Positions 35,501 to 45,623 are shown, counted from the stretch's first letter. The stretch: 64,000 bases of DNA from Galeopsis tetrahit (GCA_963675135.1 OY776119.1:74889727-74953726), one strand, 5' to 3'. Translations and numbers: made by a program. The notes: generated by a model from the sequence alone, not told the origin.

Positions 35501-37262
35501 GCAAGGAAGGACTCTAGCATCTGTAGAAATGAGGCTCACTGGCTCTGAAGATGTTGTGCTCCCAACTCTTGAGGCAAGAATCAGTGGTGTAGAATCTGGC
35601 CTCCAAACCATCTCCACTGAAGTTCAAAGTGCCAAATCAACCATGGAAGCCATCTCAGAGGAGGTCAAGAAAGAACAGAAGCTGCTGAGAGACAATCACA
35701 ATGCTAATGTCAAAGCTCTCAGGCTAACTGTCAAGCAAGCTCTTGGAAAGAAGACAGCACTACAAAAGAGAAGAGCTGAAGAGCAAAGGCTAGCTATGGT
35801 CAAAGCTGCCTCAGAAAAATTTTCCCAAGAAGTGTTGGCCAACATTGCTGAAGGTGCAGTGGCCAACCTCACTGAGCTCTTAAAAGACAAACTGGATACA
35901 TCTCTCAAAGCAACCTTGGAGGAGGTTGTCCAACAAAAGATGAAGCCTGTTCTAGCCTTCCTTAGCTTGAGCAGTGATAGGATGCAAAATATACATGATG
36001 AGAATGTATATTTGTTGGAAGAGATGAAGTCCCTAAACCAGGCCCAATCCCTGATGGCCTCAACAATGAGTGACCTAAAGCCCCAGTGCTTTGATGCTGC
36101 CAAAAAGGGGGAAAGGGAAAGAGCTAGAGCAAAAGGTGCCTTGGTGATTGGGAGTCCAGTGAAAGGGAAGGACAAAGTCCCTGAAGGAAAAGGAAAAGGA
36201 AAAGAGCCAGAAATGCTGAACTTGGAAGATTTGGATGAAGAGGAGCAGTTAGCACTGGCATTGAAAAACTCAATGGCCTCAGCTCAAGAGGAAAGAGTAA
36301 GGCTACAGCAAAGACCAGGTGGTGAAGTGTCAGGTTTGGACAAAGATGCTGAAGGTGTCCAAACCAGAGGAAAGATCAAGAAGGCCCAAGGAAAGAAGAG
36401 ACAAATTGAGAAATTCACTGACTTTCCTAGCAGCCTTGATCTTCCACCTGAATTCAGAATTGATGAGGATGAGCCTACATCAAAGAAAGCCAAAACTGCT
36501 GAAGAGCCCAAATCCACTGAAGAGGACAAATCTTCTGAAACTGGAAAAACAGCTGAAGGTACCAAGTCCTCTGAAGACATTGAAGAGCTATTTGCTGAAG
36601 GATTTGGACCTGAACCTAAGAAGAAGACAACAGTCCTAGCTCTTGATCCATCAAAACTGTTTCATGAAGGATATGGCAAAGATCCTGAAACACAACAAAA
36701 ACTGGCCATGATGAGGGCCCAAGAGAAAATGGATCTGATGGAAGAAGCCAACAGAGCAAGAGATGAAAGAAGAGCAAACTTTCAGAAACCAAGAAGGAGA
36801 AGAGCAACATACAGCAAGATGAAGCCTCAGCTTCTAATCCCAATGGACACCAAATATCCACACTTGGATAAATGGGTGCCAATTCAACTGAATGACACAT
36901 GGGAAGAAGCCAAAAGGGAGTTTGTCTATGACTATTATGTCATTGACAGATGGAATGGAGGAGATGCAAACTCTGCCTTCACTGAGTTCATGCTAGAATA
37001 CTACAGAGAGTTGTATCAACAACTACTTGCAGCTGCTGATATTGCAAGATTTGAACTCACAGCTCCCAAGCCAATCATATACATGCCTCCAAAGCTTGAA
37101 GGATGGATTGACCAAGCAAGAATTCTGAGGGAATTCACTGAGATCCTTAAGCTAAACAAGATGGCTCTTGGACCTAAGGGAACCAACCAAGAAGCCATGG
37201 CACTGAAAAGAAGAGTGTGGGCACAGTATGGAATGCTGCCACCTCCTGAGGATGATCTTTGA
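32511..37262 (+). CDS. ORF3 of element C, intact 1,583-aa protein of unknown function
   Basis: One uninterrupted frame from ATG (MAPKVRPEMLVDF) to TGA. Layout: conserved N-terminal domain (about residues 1-275; FLKWRGKPEDGE, KGIKFDWRTFIMSEMM), lysine-rich nuclear-signal-like stretch (about 300-320), an UIM-like motif EEKSLQLALRES (395-406), PE-rich repeats (about 425-590), mid-domain (about 580-690; DKGANWWQIEENRLLHFAG), long acidic linker, coiled coil (about 970-1190), a near-perfect UIM EEEQLALALKNS (1243-1254), and a conserved C-terminal domain (about 1440-1583; DKWVPIQLNDTWEEAKREF). I see no signal peptide, transmembrane segment or cleavage site, so 'envelope' is not supported despite its position. 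It shares the layout with ORF3 of A and B, and conservation of a 4.7-kb frame argues for selection. Role unknown; ubiquitin binding is inferred from the motif. Confidence 0.9.
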   Translation: MAPKVRPEMLVDFSNKDLDLDFAYLSNKTNLHFEPIISFESEEPEITPTLRWLRRAGLQKFLEERPSSCLESYMAEFFAFLKWRGKPEDGEVSTRLAYTAEGEEEERFHRVKFSSEDLEGAFGLPYEGRNPEVYGTGHEEKIAQEWLLIPGPLSSTQNKKTLKPEFLNLFEVVAKSLLSNTGSLEQVSQPRIRIMAAIIDASDKGIKFDWRTFIMSEMMKEKAKFKVKAHNKVVLEGKIKYCTRASLLIERFSHYSQMQTFAKPLPAQKILFRKLSKKTEKRRMLLAKPAEEQEEEKPKLKKRTKARAVKTRKMAQIISEEDSDASAEIEEVAREGVQVPSDHSEELRQKYNETRQKSKGDKRIREVVPEKEGSGSSRASKRRAKPTEKVLELQEEKSLQLALRESRAESRAKSMSRTNSSGSGTPESKVPEGQPLEANLPEIQYLEPNSPETHVTPSNQPITPVNLTKRYSPEGNVQRSGIDVLADLAVDETRLLSPLDSSMLNYSKLLEHALHEPTPLSKAPSDSLLSKATEDPSTVPNPSEAKIPELNLPEATIGEPRTNSPITQSPHSSGDEEEYTFESMLRGGAKATVDSLYPQLVEFPRIQKVFHDLRMLVDVKDKSMMEISQVIQDKGANWWQIEENRLLHFAGVSKTRFLIDEEIFAKLVANKIQEEKERKAKGIKHPDSGSNDDDSPDDPSNPSNPNPPETPQANLPEPFQPKSSVTDRLSNPPKTYHRKGSVTSEVLTKGGNTTKDTSANEGSSEPKAQPTDVEVPTLEASLIKAYSVSEELDIDQPLIIQDDSVAADISTVISPQLPSLNLVEGGDAAGLGEGVEKEKLVEKSEGVVDEREVVITKIVSVPTNEGGISEEGQVILEVKSELQESLDERRPDSLSEIIITEGRKEKVENEKKTADVSESYIKEIEGDECLFPNLFDLSDVAGISLDQIFADEFLTDAPIQVDTGSAQALLGMQSEKLDSLAHQVQSAHAETSGALNEQGRTLASVEMRLTGSEDVVLPTLEARISGVESGLQTISTEVQSAKSTMEAISEEVKKEQKLLRDNHNANVKALRLTVKQALGKKTALQKRRAEEQRLAMVKAASEKFSQEVLANIAEGAVANLTELLKDKLDTSLKATLEEVVQQKMKPVLAFLSLSSDRMQNIHDENVYLLEEMKSLNQAQSLMASTMSDLKPQCFDAAKKGERERARAKGALVIGSPVKGKDKVPEGKGKGKEPEMLNLEDLDEEEQLALALKNSMASAQEERVRLQQRPGGEVSGLDKDAEGVQTRGKIKKAQGKKRQIEKFTDFPSSLDLPPEFRIDEDEPTSKKAKTAEEPKSTEEDKSSETGKTAEGTKSSEDIEELFAEGFGPEPKKKTTVLALDPSKLFHEGYGKDPETQQKLAMMRAQEKMDLMEEANRARDERRANFQKPRRRRATYSKMKPQLLIPMDTKYPHLDKWVPIQLNDTWEEAKREFVYDYYVIDRWNGGDANSAFTEFMLEYYRELYQQLLAAADIARFELTAPKPIIYMPPKLEGWIDQARILREFTEILKLNKMALGPKGTNQEAMALKRRVWAQYGMLPPPEDDL

Positions 37263-37340
37263 AATGGCTAAGTCTTCTGACCTTACTTGAATGATCAACT
37301 ATGCTGAAATATGGTCAAGTTTGCTGATGTGTTAATCTGT

Positions 37341-37466
37341 TTGCTCTGATCTGATTATGGATTGCTCTGATACAAGAATGGTGCTCTGATACAAGTTTAT
37401 GCTCTGATATGCTTAGTATTGTTAATGCTCTATTGTATTTAGTGTTGATGATTCATGCTCTGATAT
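37341..37466 (+). repeat. TGCTCTGAT repeats in element C 3' noncoding region
   Basis: Five copies of TGCTCTGAT in 125 bp. Two of them (37363-37373 and 37382-37392) read TGCTCTGATAC, the exact complement of 25809-25819 in the primer binding site region. The remainder of 37263-37717 is AT-rich with no ORF. Confidence 0.8.
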
Positions 37467-37717
37467 GTTAAATTCAACTATCAACATGCCTGTAATGATC
37501 TCTTATATGAATGATAGTTGAACTACTTTTGAATCAAGATACACTTACACAAAAAATCTCTCTATGCCTATCCTTGAAACCTACTTGCAACAAAAACAGT
37601 GAATACACTAACACATTATTTTTCAGGAATATTGACCTCAGTCATGTCTTCTGAAGATACATGTAATAGGTGTAGACAAGTCACTTTTGCTTAAGTTGTA
37701 TAGGTTTTGGCATCATC

Positions 37718-37730
37718 AAAAAGGGGGAAA
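37718..37730 (+). other. Polypurine tract of element C
   Basis: AAAAAGGGGGAAA one base before the 3' LTR; primes plus-strand DNA synthesis. The same 13-mer occurs in ORF3 of all three elements. Confidence 0.9.
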
Positions 37731-37731
37731 T

Positions 37732-39673
37732 TGTTGGGAATAAAATGAGCTATGTTTTGATTGAATACCAAAAACCCCCTGAGACATGCCTAATTTATAA
37801 ATGAATATGTTCTAGAAATGTTAGAACATATAGCATAAGGCTAGATGAGAAGCTGAAATGTTAGGCAGCTCTTAGACAATTAGATGCACAATTTGAGGGG
37901 GAACCTATGCTTTGAAGATGATCAAGATCAAGTCCCCTCAAGGCTCAAATTCTGGAACAATCACTTAAAAGTAAGGACACTCTATGAAATCTAAGATGCT
38001 CTTATCAGGAGAGTTGTCCAGAGAAGATGTTCTTATACAAAAACAAGATTGTAAAGCTCAAAAGGACAAGTCCAATGAAGATGCTCTTATCAGGAGAGTT
38101 GTCCAGAGAAAGTACTCACAAAACTCTGATCAGGAGAGTTGTCCAAAGAAGCTAACCATATGCAAGAACAAGTTTACATAGCTCAAAAGGACAAGACTAC
38201 TCAAAGGTTTTCATCAGGAGAGTTGTCCAGATAAGCCAACTCTGAAGCATAAAGTGCTCTGATGCAAAAAGATCAAATATACTGATCAGGACAGTTGTCC
38301 AGAGGAGTTGTCTCAGCTAAATTGATCAAGATGGAGTGCTCTGAAAGCCTGAGGACAACTATGCTGAAGAGATTGAGACAACATGTTCCTAAAGGTCTTC
38401 AAAGAAATGAGCTAAGACCATACTCAAGAGAAATAAAGGGAAAGAGCCAAGTCATCTGAAGAAGAGCAAGCCAACCATGCTGAAAAGCAAAACTGCTGAT
38501 AGTGATAAGGAGAGTTGTCCAGATGATAAGGAATGTTGTCTTATCATTGGATCAACCTTCAGAAGCCATGTCCAAGTCCTAACAAGAAGTCAAACATTGG
38601 GAAAAGTGCTGCAGAATGAAGACAAAACTGTTACAGCCGTTTATTACCCAAATGAGGACATGTCACTATCAAGAATCTGTCTTCCAAGTTGAAGAACTCA
38701 AGGAAGACATTTATAGCAATTTGGGGCTGCCTCTCCAACGGGCAAATCCTCCATTTTGTCTATAAATACAGAAGTGTGAAGACCATTTGAAAGCATCCAA
38801 CTGACCTCAACACAATCCAACTAAGCTCAAAGTTCTTACAAGCTAGAGTACTTTCAAAGCTTTCAAAGACTATCTTAGTCTTCAAACACTTCTTCTAAGC
38901 TGAACCAAACTGTATATCCATACACAAGCTTAGAGAGATATCCTATCCTTATACACTGATCTCCATTGTAAAGGATATCTCATTAGTTGGAACCTTACTT
39001 CAACCCTTATATCTTTCAAGAGTGAAAGTGAGAAGGTTGTAGTAGTAGAAGTGGTAGGAACTGACTGTTGAGAGAAGAACAGTTCAGTTCTGAGTTGAGA
39101 AGAGGGTACTAGGACTCTAGACATCCTAGGGATCAATTCACCAAGGAGTGGTGTTCTTGATCAAGTGCACCTTGGCACTATAAAACAAGTTAATTCCAAG
39201 AGTGAAGGAATTATCCTGTTAAATCAGGGAAAGTGGATGTAGGAGCTTGAGTCTCTGAACCACTATAAACTCTTGTGTTGATTTACTTTACAAGTACTTA
39301 CATTCCTTCAACACTGCACACAAAACTGATCTTTCAAAGATACATATTCAAAGACTGTGCAAAACTGATTTGGACAAGTTCCCTGAAGCTAAACTGGACT
39401 GTGTTGCATTGACTAAGTGATTTCAGAGATTAAAGGAGTTTAAACTTAAAGGGCCAACCACCATTCCGCACATATAACTCCCCTAGATAGTTATTCAACT
39501 AAGTACTCAATAGTACTTAGTAGTCTGATTATCTTAGAAGAGTTAATCTTCTTCAGCAGAGTTGTCCAAGACAACCTTGCTGAACTCTGGTTTGATCAAA
39601 GTTAGAAAAGAATTGCATACAAGTGTATTCCCCCCCCCCATACACTTGTTATATACTCCTTTCAGGACCAACA
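37732..39673 (+). repeat. Element C 3' LTR (1,942 bp)
   Basis: Pairs with 23865-25804. It ends GGACCAACA and is followed by GTGTC, the target duplication. Confidence 0.97.
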
Positions 39674-39678
39674 GTGTC

Positions 39679-41056
39679 TGATCAAGTTGTGGCCAATCTC
39701 ACTAAACAACTTCAGGCCAAACTTGATCAATCACTGAAAGCCACATTGGATGCCATAGTTTCCCAAAAGATGAAGCCTGTTCACACCTTCTTGAGCATGG
39801 CAGATGATAAAATGCAAAACATTCATGATGAGAATGTTTATCTACTGCAGGAGTTGAAATCCCTCACTCATTCCCACTCACATCTCTCTGTCACTATGAG
39901 TGAATTGAAGCCCCAATGTTTTGATAATGCCAAAAAGGGGGAAAGAGAGAGAGCAAGGGCAAAGGGAACCTTGGTAATTGGTGAATCCAAGGGAAAGGAG
40001 AAGGTCCCTGAGATTGAGGAGGAAGCAGTAGAACACATTGGGAAAGGCAAAGGCCCAATGAATGTTGAAAATTTAACTGAGGAAGAGCAGATTCAAATAG
40101 CTGTCAAGGAGTCCATGATGTCAGCTATGGAAAGTCAGGCAAGAAAGCTTCAAAGGCCAGGTGGTGAGTCTACAGGACTTGAACCTAAAGAGAAGGTTGC
40201 TGAAGTAAGGGGGAAGGTGACAAGGTCATCTGAAAGAAAGAGGAAGGAATTGGAAGCCTTCAATGAATTCCCAACCAGCTTGACTTTGCCTTCAGAATTT
40301 CAATCTGAAGAATCTACTCCAGCAAGGAAATCCAAGAGAATGAAGAAAGCAGCTCAAATGCCTGCTATTGAAGAAGAAGAAGTTGAAGAGGAAGTACAGG
40401 ACAGAGAACCTGAAGTTGTATTGCCCAAGCTTGCTGATGATCCCTCCAAGTTGTTTGAAGAAGAATTTGGGAAAGATCCAGAAACTCAGGAAAAGCTAGC
40501 TCTTTTAAGAGCTAAAGAAAGAATGGATCAGTTGGTTGAGGCCAACAAAGCAAGAGATGGAAGAAGGGCAAACTTCAAAGCTCCAAGAAGGAGAGCTTCA
40601 TACAGAAGGCTCAAACCTCAAATGCTGCAAAGATGGGACACTCAGTACCCTCACCATGATAAGTGGGTTCCAATCTCACTGAATGATGCATGGGAGGAGG
40701 CCAAGAGGAGTTTTGTATATGACTTTTATGTCATTGGAAAGTGGCTTGGAGAGAGTGTGGATGAAGTCTTTGTTCAGTTCATGTTTGAGAACCACAGGGA
40801 CCTCTACCAAAAGCTGTTTGCAGCAGCTGATATGGCAAGAGTGGAGTTCAAGGCCCCTGGTCCAATTCTGTATATGCCTCCTAAGTTCAATGGGAACTTG
40901 ATTGATGAGGGAAAGATTCTGGAGGAGTTCATCAACATCATGAAGATGGAGAAGATGAAGATAGGCCCTAGAGGCTCCAACAAGGATGTTTGGGAGCTGA
41001 AGAAAAGGGTTTGGGCTCAATATGGCATTGCTCCCCAAGATGATGGAACTCTCTGA
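39679..41056 (+). pseudogene. ORF3 of element B, 3' part
   Basis: Continues in phase from 23864 once C and one GTGTC are discounted, and ends TGA at 41054-41056. It contains the end of the coiled coil, the internal polypurine-like AAAAAGGGGGAAA (about 39933), the ubiquitin-interacting-motif match EEEQIQIAVKES (40079-40114), a basic patch (KAPRRRASYRRLKP) and the conserved C-terminal domain (DKWVPISLNDAWEEAKRSF). The reading frame visible from 39623 begins in the C LTR and is an artefact of the junction. Confidence 0.9.
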
Positions 41057-41357
41057 TGGATAAGTTTATCTCTTCCCTACTCTTGTTTTATGATTGCTAA
41101 TGATGTTGTTATTTTACACTCTTGTATCAGTTAGTATGTCCTTTTAAGTTTTCTGATCTGTAATGCTCCATGATATATAAAAGGACCAATGTTTTATCAA
41201 GAGATAACAACTCATTATCTCAACTAACCTAACATGACATATATTACTTGATTTATTGTGCTAACAGTTTCTTTCAGGAAAGTTGACCAGTTCACTCTCC
41301 CTGAAGGTAATATTTAGTATAAGTCAAGGTTCCTTTGTAATAGGTTTTGGCATCATC

Positions 41358-41370
41358 AAAAAGGGGGAAA
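41358..41370 (+). other. Polypurine tract of element B
   Basis: AAAAAGGGGGAAA one base before the 3' LTR. The 300 bp between ORF3 and this site is AT-rich with no ORF. Confidence 0.9.
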
Positions 41371-41371
41371 T

Positions 41372-42976
41372 TGTTGGGAATAAAATGATTTTGATCTAGA
41401 TACCAAAACCCCTGATTGATGATGTACAAATTAGTTGAGATATGCTCAAGTTATTGTTCAGGCAAGTTGTCCCAGATCACTTTAGTTTGTAGAATGCATA
41501 AGTTATAATCTCAGAAATGTTATGAGATTTTAGTGATCAGGATAGATGTCCAAAGCTGGAATGTTAGGCAGCTTGATAGGTCTATAGGACAAAGTTGCTG
41601 ATCCATTCAAGACAAGCTGATCAACTGGACAATTGAGCTGAAGAGTTCAAGAACAATAAGGCTGTGCTCATAAATGCAAAAGATCAAGACAGTTGAAGTA
41701 CAATGATCAAAAGAATTGAATGTCAAAAGCTTACAAAAGACACATTCAATGAAGCATTTATTGCCAATCATGCCTGAAACAAGCAATAAAGACTTAGAGC
41801 ATTAAAGAGTGAACCATTGAATGAATGTTGGAACATTCTAAACTGCAGCAGGAATGTTCAGGGAGCTTGTCCCATCTGACCGTTGGCTGTGTGTAGAGTT
41901 TGCCACAAATCAACCTAGGACAATGTGCAAAATTGGAAACTGTCACAAGTCTTCTCAGCCGCTTTTGTCAGAAGTCAACACATTCATTCAAGCAACCATT
42001 GAAGACCTCTTTTACACAGTGGATAAAAGGATGCCAAGCTTCATAGCCGTTTCAATGGTGCTGCAAATAGACATATTTGAATTGCTAATTCCTCCAACGG
42101 TTAGTTGTTCAAAGTGCCTATAAATACAGAAGTGATCAAAGGGATTCAGCATCCAACTACATGCTATCAAACTCATATTAAGCTTTCAAAGGAAACCAAG
42201 CTATTCTCAAGAAACCCAAGTTTCCTGAATCACTTCAAGTCAGCTAAGCCAATCTTTGTAAACATCCTAGCTTAGCATTGAGATATCCTAAGCCTTTACT
42301 CCTGTTCTCATTGTAAAGGATATCTCTACTAGTTGGAACCAAACCTCAAACCTTATCTCATTTAGTGAAGAGAGTGTTTGTTGTAGAAGTGAGGAGTTAA
42401 GGACTGTTAGTGTGAAACACAGTCTTAACTCAGAGAGATTGAGCACTAGGACTCAAGTTATCCTAGGGATCAAAACACTAAGAGAGTGTTGTTAATCAGT
42501 GCACCTTGGCACTATAAAACAAGCTAATTCCATTGAGAAGGAATTATCCTGTTCAATCAGGGAAAGTGGATGTAGGAGCTTGAGTCTCTGAACCACTATA
42601 AATTATGCCATTTACTTACTGCATTCTCTATTGCATTCATTTTCAAACTTATTTTAAAGAGAAAACACTCAGCAAGTAAGAAAATCTGTTTTGGACAAAG
42701 TCCCTGATAACCTGTATTTTCAGAAATTAACTTGGAGTATTTCTTTAATCAAAGGCCAACCACATTCCGCACTAAGTAACTCTTTTAGATATTTAGCCAA
42801 CTGATCACTCAATAGTAATCAGTAGGACAAGTATCTATCAAAGTTCACACTCAGGCCAGTTGTGAGACACCTTGCCTGATAAGACCAATTTGTCAAAAAG
42901 AAAAAGAATTTGCATACACAAGTGCATTCCCCCCCCCCCCCCATACACTTGTGTTATTCTCCACCAAGGACCAACA
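41372..42976 (+). repeat. Element B 3' LTR (1,605 bp)
   Basis: Pairs with 12361-13964. The C run is 14 long (42929-42942) against 10 in the 5' LTR. GATAG follows at 42977-42981. Confidence 0.97.
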
Positions 42977-42981
42977 GATAG

Positions 42982-43231
42982 CTTGTCTTGTAAGTTCAGC
43001 AACTTTGGCCTAGAAACTTAATACATATCAAGCTGCCTAACATTCAGCTTTGGACAACTATCCTGAACTCTAAAATCTCACAACATTTCTGAGATTTTTG
43101 ACTTAAGCATTCTACTTACTCAAGTGTTCTGAGACAACTTGTCTGAACTAGACTTGAGCATATCTCAACTAATCTGAACAACATCAATCAGGGGTTTTGA
43201 TATCTAAATCAAAATCATTTTATTCCCAACA
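42982..43231 (-). repeat. Element A 5' LTR, remaining 250 bp
   Basis: Completes the LTR split by B. On the minus strand it starts TGTTGGGAATAAAATG (43231 downward). The next five bases (GAATA, 43232-43236) should be one copy of the target duplication of A; the other lies outside the window. Confidence 0.93.
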
Positions 43232-43660
43232 GAATAAATCTGTGTGTGGTATTATTGTTGATTTTTTCTCATTCAGGAATTTACTCAAAAAAACAAATCA
43301 TGATTTCTCCGCCTTGTTTCGTAATTAGTAGATCGGAAATTTGAACAAAACAGATTTTCTGAATGTTCTGAAGATTAATTTTTTTTAATGGAGGAATGAA
43401 GGAACCGGATACCGGGTAGGGATAAAAGAATGGGTCAAATTGTACGATAAGACTATTGTAAAATATTGTATATAAGTTTTTGGCTATACTTTTATTCTTG
43501 AGATTATATATTATGTTAATATTTTTATAAAATATAATTATTTTTTAGAGTTTATTTGCTCTCAGGTGCTTTCTACAAAGTGCTATTACCAATAGGTTCC
43601 AACTTTTAAAATAGTATCCAATAAGTGCAAAATACACATTGAAAAACCATTTTTACCCTT
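43232..43660. other. AT-rich flank of the nest
   Basis: Host DNA next to element A. No ORF, repeat or RNA gene is recognised. Confidence 0.6.
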
Positions 43661-44130
43661 GTATAAATAGGGCATCTCTCCACTCATTTAATTCATTCTT
43701 CTCATTCACCCAAAATCAAAACCAAAACCCTAGTCCCTTCCCCACCACCCCACTCCGCCGCCGCCATCTGCAACTCCATCGGCCGAAGAGGCTAGCCCCC
43801 CCTCCCCACCACCCCCACTTGGCCGTCGCCGCCCCACTTTTCCCACCGCCTGCGTGAAGACGAGCTTCCACCGTCGCCGCCGTCTGCAAATCCATCTCCC
43901 ACACGGCGCTGCGACCCACGACCTTCCCGTCATCCCCTCCATGGCCGAAGTTTTGTGGCGTTTGTGGAGTCGTTGTTGCTGGTCTACCACGACCGTAGAA
44001 GTCGAAGCGACGACCATGGCGAACAGATCTATTGCCGCTGATCTGCCATGGCCGGAGAAGTTGATTTGGTTCGTATTTTTGCACTTTTCAAACAACAATA
44101 CGATCCCCACAAGCATATGTGTTCGATAGT
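43661..44130 (+). other. Gene-like promoter and GC-rich leader, no convincing product
   Basis: A TATAAATAG box (43662-43670) is followed by an AAACCCTAG box (about 43727) and a GC-rich, CCGCC-rich stretch, typical of a plant 5' leader and first exon. An ATG at 43941 opens about 60 codons to a stop at 44129, and longer frames exist on both strands, but I recognise none. It may be a broken gene or a fragment carried by a transposon. Confidence 0.35.
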
Positions 44131-45623
44131 AGTATGATAAGTATACGACCTAGTATTTTTCGTTCCAAGGACCTAGCTAGGAGAGCGTGGAGCCCCAAAA
44201 CTATAAGTCGAAATGGTGTTATAGAAGCTAAACAAGAGAGTAAAGCAAATATCAATAAGAAAAAAAAATACTAACTAAACAACTAAAACTAACTCTCAAA
44301 GATGAAAGTGCAAGTGGAAGAATTGCTCCGGGTGTCTTCCTTATGTGGGATCACTAATGAATTAACGAACTAATCACAATAATTAAACTTAATGTCTTGA
44401 ATTATGCTAAAGGTTATCGCATATATGTGTAGACCAATCCCTTGTGAGGCTTAGGTGAACACGTGCATTAATTAGCAATTATATGATCTAATCAATACCA
44501 TAAGCTCCTAAGATAGTGTCTCATAAACACGTTCCATATGGTTACTAATGCTTATGCGATGCCCTTTCACTAATCTAATAGACGACCTCTAATCGATTAG
44601 TGTCTAATGTTGTCGATCTAAGCAATCAACCCCCGGTCAGTGTAGTCAATTACTATGAGAATTCTAATCAATTAATCCAAGCTCACACCCACACTCTTAA
44701 TCATGCAACCCAATACAGTTGTTGTAGTCGACACAACCAACAATGCTAGCTAATAGGATGAATTAATCAATTGAATCAAATAAATCACAACAATAGAAAC
44801 AATTAATTCATAAACTCACTAATTACCCACATAATTTCAACACCCAAAGCAATAAGAGATTACCTCATATCTAAATTAATAAATGAAATCAAGCTTATGA
44901 AATAATAGCAACAAAACATTAAATTAAAGAAAGATATCACCTTAATTCTCCAACACTAACTATAAAACAAAACACTAAATTAAAATAGAAACTAACTATA
45001 AAACAAAACACTAAATTAAAATCTATCTATGAAATTGAAATAACAAGCTAAACTAATTTAAACTAATCTATTGAGTTGAGTGGAGTGTTTGGGGGAGGAG
45101 AGGGTTTCCCAGTGGAAGATGCCCCCTGTTTCTGCGTGCGTATTCCCCTCTTTCAATGGTCGAAGCCATTGCTTGTTAATTCCCCCAAATTGATAAAATG
45201 GGCCTAGACCCATTAGCTATTAAAATTCAGCTCCTTTATTTGGCTGTTGTGTTGCCCAACTTAGCTCTCGGCTGCTTCCCTCCAATTTATGAAAATGGGT
45301 CCAACTCTTGCAACTTAATTGGCCCACGAATGATGGCTGCCACAGACTTTAATGGATGGGCATTTGATATATAAAGTGGGCCATCACATTGAGTTACATA
45401 ATTAATTTCCAAATGGGCTTCTTCATGGTCTTGGGCTGCCAATATTTTTTCTAATCTCGATTTATTCCTTCGATCGACTCTACAATATTATCGAGGCGTG
45501 TTTTGCTCCAAAAATGCTCATTTTCCCTATAAAAATAGCAAACCACACAATTTCTCCAAATCAAGTGCAATTAGTCAATTAGTAAATTAAACACATGAAT
45601 TTCAAGCATTTTTCACACTAATC
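44031..45623. other. 1.6-kb noncoding segment between 33-bp direct repeats
   Basis: The sequence AGAAGTCGAAGCGACGACC... at 43997-44029 recurs at 45624-45656 with one mismatch. Between them, from about 44130, the sequence is AT-rich with no ORF above 60 codons. Termini near 44135 (TGATAAG) and 45624 (CTAATCA) resemble TG...CA ends, but I see no target duplication. Candidate non-autonomous insertion or tandem duplication. Confidence 0.4.

Larger units (their letters stand above)
23865..39673 (+). mobile_element. Element C: youngest Sirevirus-like retrotransposon of the nest
   Basis: A complete 15.8-kb element with LTRs at 23865-25804 and 37732-39673, flanked by GTGTC (23860-23864 and 39674-39678). 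It lies inside ORF3 of B. By eye the two LTRs differ by about six substitutions plus the C-run length (8 against 10), so insertion was recent. gag and ORF3 are open and pol has a single stop. It is a related but distinct family from A/B: longer LTR, different spacer, divergent ORF3. Confidence 0.97.
12361..42976 (+). mobile_element. Element B: Sirevirus-like Ty1/copia retrotransposon, interrupted by C
   Basis: Complete element with LTRs at 12361-13964 and 41372-42976, flanked by GATAG (12356-12360 and 42977-42981). Removing C (23865-39673) and one copy of its 5-bp duplication leaves about 14.8 kb. Order: LTR, primer binding site, gag, pol, spacer, ORF3, polypurine tract, LTR. By eye the two LTRs differ by about ten substitutions, a 3-bp length change and the C-run length. 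It is inserted in the LTR of element A in the opposite orientation. Confidence 0.97.

Noticed and set aside
32511..37262. Calling ORF3 an envelope gene
   Set aside because: The position fits, but no signal peptide, membrane anchor or cleavage site is visible and much of the protein is charged and nuclear-signal-like.
39623..39678. An ORF starting at 39623 that appears to extend ORF3 of B upstream
   Set aside because: Its first codons lie in the C LTR. The true frame of B continues from 23864; this start is a junction artefact.
43716..44129. Proline/glycine-rich frames on both strands of the GC-rich leader
   Set aside because: Low-complexity GC-rich sequence opens frames on both strands; none has a recognisable domain.
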